Source: an uncultured beta proteobacterium
GTDB taxonomy: Bacteria > Pseudomonadota > Gammaproteobacteria > Burkholderiales > Burkholderiaceae
Reading direction: 5' to 3'
Length of the DNA stretch: 46,561 nt
Assembly (NCBI GenBank): GCA_903821995.1
Contig: CAIJNI010000071.1
Location: 1-46,561 of the forward strand
How positions within the stretch are numbered: the first letter of the stretch is position 1; every line of letters begins with the position of its first letter. Of the stretch, positions 45,473 through 46,561 are shown one piece after another. The notes beneath the pieces are model-generated. The model was given only the letters and a program-made list of their open reading frames with translations, did not search any database and was not told the DNA's origin. A program made the position numbers and the translations under genes.

Positions 45473-46356
45473 GAACCTACATTAATAAGTGTGCCAATCT
45501 CTTGAGCCATTTTTGGAATGAGCTCATTCGGAAAATCGTGCCCCATACCTTCATACCGCACAAACTTAGAAGTATTAATTTTCTGGGCCAAATCCTCCCC
45601 CCCCTTTATAGCCACCATAGGATCAGCTGAGCCGTGTATCACGAGTGTTGGAACTTGAATGCGAGTAATCTCCTTAGATCTCTTACCATCTGCCATAATG
45701 GCAATCATTTGGCGCAGAGAACCACTCTCTGAACTGCCTGCTAGTTGAGCCCGCTCAATACTCTTTTTAATCCGAGCACGCATTTCATTTTCCGGCTCAG
45801 GATAAGCTGGACTCATTAATTTTTGATACACCCTAAAAAAGTAATCGACCTTAGCATCTACAGATCGGTCTGCAGGACGTGAACGCATCATGTGAACAAC
45901 ATCAGCTCGAGTGCTTGGTATTCCACTAGCAGTCATAATGCAGGTCATACTTAAACATGCCTTGGCATGATTAAGTGCAAATCTCTGCGCAACCATTCCA
46001 CCCATACTCCAACCCACAATATGCGCCTGCGATATCTTCAGAGATTCTAAAATCCCCATGGCATCATTGGATAAATCAGCTATCGTATAAGGAGTTGAGA
46101 TTTTAAAACCAAAGCGTGATTTTAAATACTGAATTGGAATATTAGGCACACCTAAGTGTTTAAAACTTTGTGACATTCCAATATCACGATTATCAAACCG
46201 AATCACACGCAAACCCAGTTGCAGTAATTCATCAATAAGAGGCCTTGGCCAATCAATAAGTTGTTGTCCGACCCCAGCAATTAATAATATTGCAGGATGA
46301 CTTTCATCGCCCTCTACCTCTACCTCTAATTCAACACCACGACAATTCAATTTCAT
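45469..46356 (-). CDS. Alpha/beta-hydrolase
   Basis: A 295-residue alpha/beta-hydrolase. The oxyanion region is LLIAGVGQQLIDW. The nucleophile elbow is G-W-S117-M-G-G, with the acid in IHGSADPMV and the His in GMGHDFP completing the triad. RFDNRDIGMSQ resembles the family of aclacinomycin methylesterase RdmC-like and 3-oxoadipate enol-lactonase-like hydrolases; substrate unknown. No signal peptide. GAGAAAG lies 5 nt before ATG 46356. It shares the self-complementary TTAA with the alkylsulfatase stop, so the two converge with a 4-bp overlap. Being next to the sulfatase does not prove a shared pathway. Confidence 0.88.
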   Translation of the reverse strand: MKLNCRGVELEVEVEGDESHPAILLIAGVGQQLIDWPRPLIDELLQLGLRVIRFDNRDIGMSQSFKHLGVPNIPIQYLKSRFGFKISTPYTIADLSNDAMGILESLKISQAHIVGWSMGGMVAQRFALNHAKACLSMTCIMTASGIPSTRADVVHMMRSRPADRSVDAKVDYFFRVYQKLMSPAYPEPENEMRARIKKSIERAQLAGSSESGSLRQMIAIMADGKRSKEITRIQVPTLVIHGSADPMVAIKGGEDLAQKINTSKFVRYEGMGHDFPNELIPKMAQEIGTLINVGS

Positions 46357-46392
46357 ATTACTTTCTCATTCAATATTAAAGAGTTTTCATAA

Positions 46393-46561
46393 AACGAGGA
46401 CCGATTAATTCATCCCCCAGGGATACCAACACTGCCGCCTTTGACACTGCCAACTAGCCAACCTACTTCAATTCCCTCATTGAAACCGTCAGTACAACCG
46501 ACTGGACAGCCCTCTAAATTACCATCGTCTCAACCATCAAATCTGCCCACTTTACAACCCT
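46393..46561 (+). CDS. Partial frame encoding a P-[S/T]-x-x tetrapeptide repeat, open at the window end
   Basis: After TAA at 46390-46392 this plus-strand frame stays open to the last base. From 46423 it codes proline at every fourth position, twelve in a row from 46438, almost always followed by Ser or Thr: PTSQ PTSI PSLK PSVQ PTGQ and so on. Pro codons vary (CCA, CCT, CCC, CCG) and Ser/Thr codons vary, so the period is kept at protein level. The other two plus frames have early stops. Such repeats are typical of secreted or wall-like proteins, best known from algae and oomycetes. No ATG, GTG or TTG start exists before the repeat; TTG 46441 lies inside it. Base composition is much more C-rich than the rest. 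Function unknown; a chimeric join is possible. Confidence 0.45.

Noticed and set aside
46423..46561. Simple 12-bp DNA microsatellite
   Set aside because: The period is visible only after translation; codons for Pro and Ser/Thr vary and intervening residues differ, so it is not a slippage repeat.
1..46561. Mobile elements, prophage or CRISPR-Cas in the window
   Set aside because: No transposase, integrase, phage or Cas-like protein, no regularly spaced repeats, and no terminal inverted repeats flanking any gene block.

Overview
The window looks like a chromosomal segment of a low-GC, free-living betaproteobacterium, probably Burkholderiales and close to the Polynucleobacter type of aquatic bacterium. 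This is an inference from gene content and order, not from a search. The supporting blocks are mfd-serB, bktB-rimO-phaR-phaB-phaC, pgeF-rluD facing bamD, alr facing lplT, tsaB-rimI, the methylmalonyl-CoA mutase/propionyl-CoA carboxylase run, and a c-type cytochrome pair beside moxR and a VWA gene. Genes are densely packed, many overlap by 4 bp or abut, and no gap exceeds 300 bp. There are no insertion sequences, phage genes or CRISPR arrays.

Layout: (1) 1-5.8 kb: tRNA-Leu(UAG), a fused ispDF isoprenoid gene, mfd (transcription-coupled repair) and serB. (2) 5.8-13.5 kb, minus strand: rluD, pgeF, phaC, phaB, phaR, rimO and bktB, a polyhydroxybutyrate cluster embedded in RNA and protein modification genes. 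(3) 13.6-18.6 kb: bamD, alr, lplT, then tsaB-rimI and a small gene that looks like the DNA polymerase III psi subunit (HolD). (4) 18.6-28.4 kb: a propionate/odd-chain module of methylmalonyl-CoA mutase, MeaB, PccB, PccA and an epimerase-like VOC protein, followed by malate synthase. A divergent GntR/FCD regulator has palindromes in front of it. (5) 28.4-32.4 kb: two small cytochromes c, MoxR ATPase plus VWA protein, a RidA-family protein, and an unrecognised 104-residue protein with an internal duplication. (6) 32.4-39.7 kb: a fatty-acid beta-oxidation operon (acyl-CoA dehydrogenase, FadB-like, thiolase) divergent from a GMC oxidoreductase, with a 38-bp inverted repeat between them. (7) 39.7-46.4 kb: an acidic amino-acid ABC transporter (GltIJKL-like), a small membrane protein, an SdsA-type alkylsulfatase and an alpha/beta hydrolase. 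(8) The last ~140 bp open into a P-[S/T]-x-x tetrapeptide repeat reading frame that runs off the window.

How it fits together: beta-oxidation yields acetyl-CoA, plus propionyl-CoA from odd chains. The Pcc/epimerase/Mcm set turns propionyl-CoA into succinyl-CoA. Malate synthase recovers C2 units through glyoxylate, and bktB/phaB/phaC store surplus acyl-CoA as PHA. The least explained parts are the psi-like protein, the duplicated small protein, the long operator-like palindromes and the repeat frame at the right edge.
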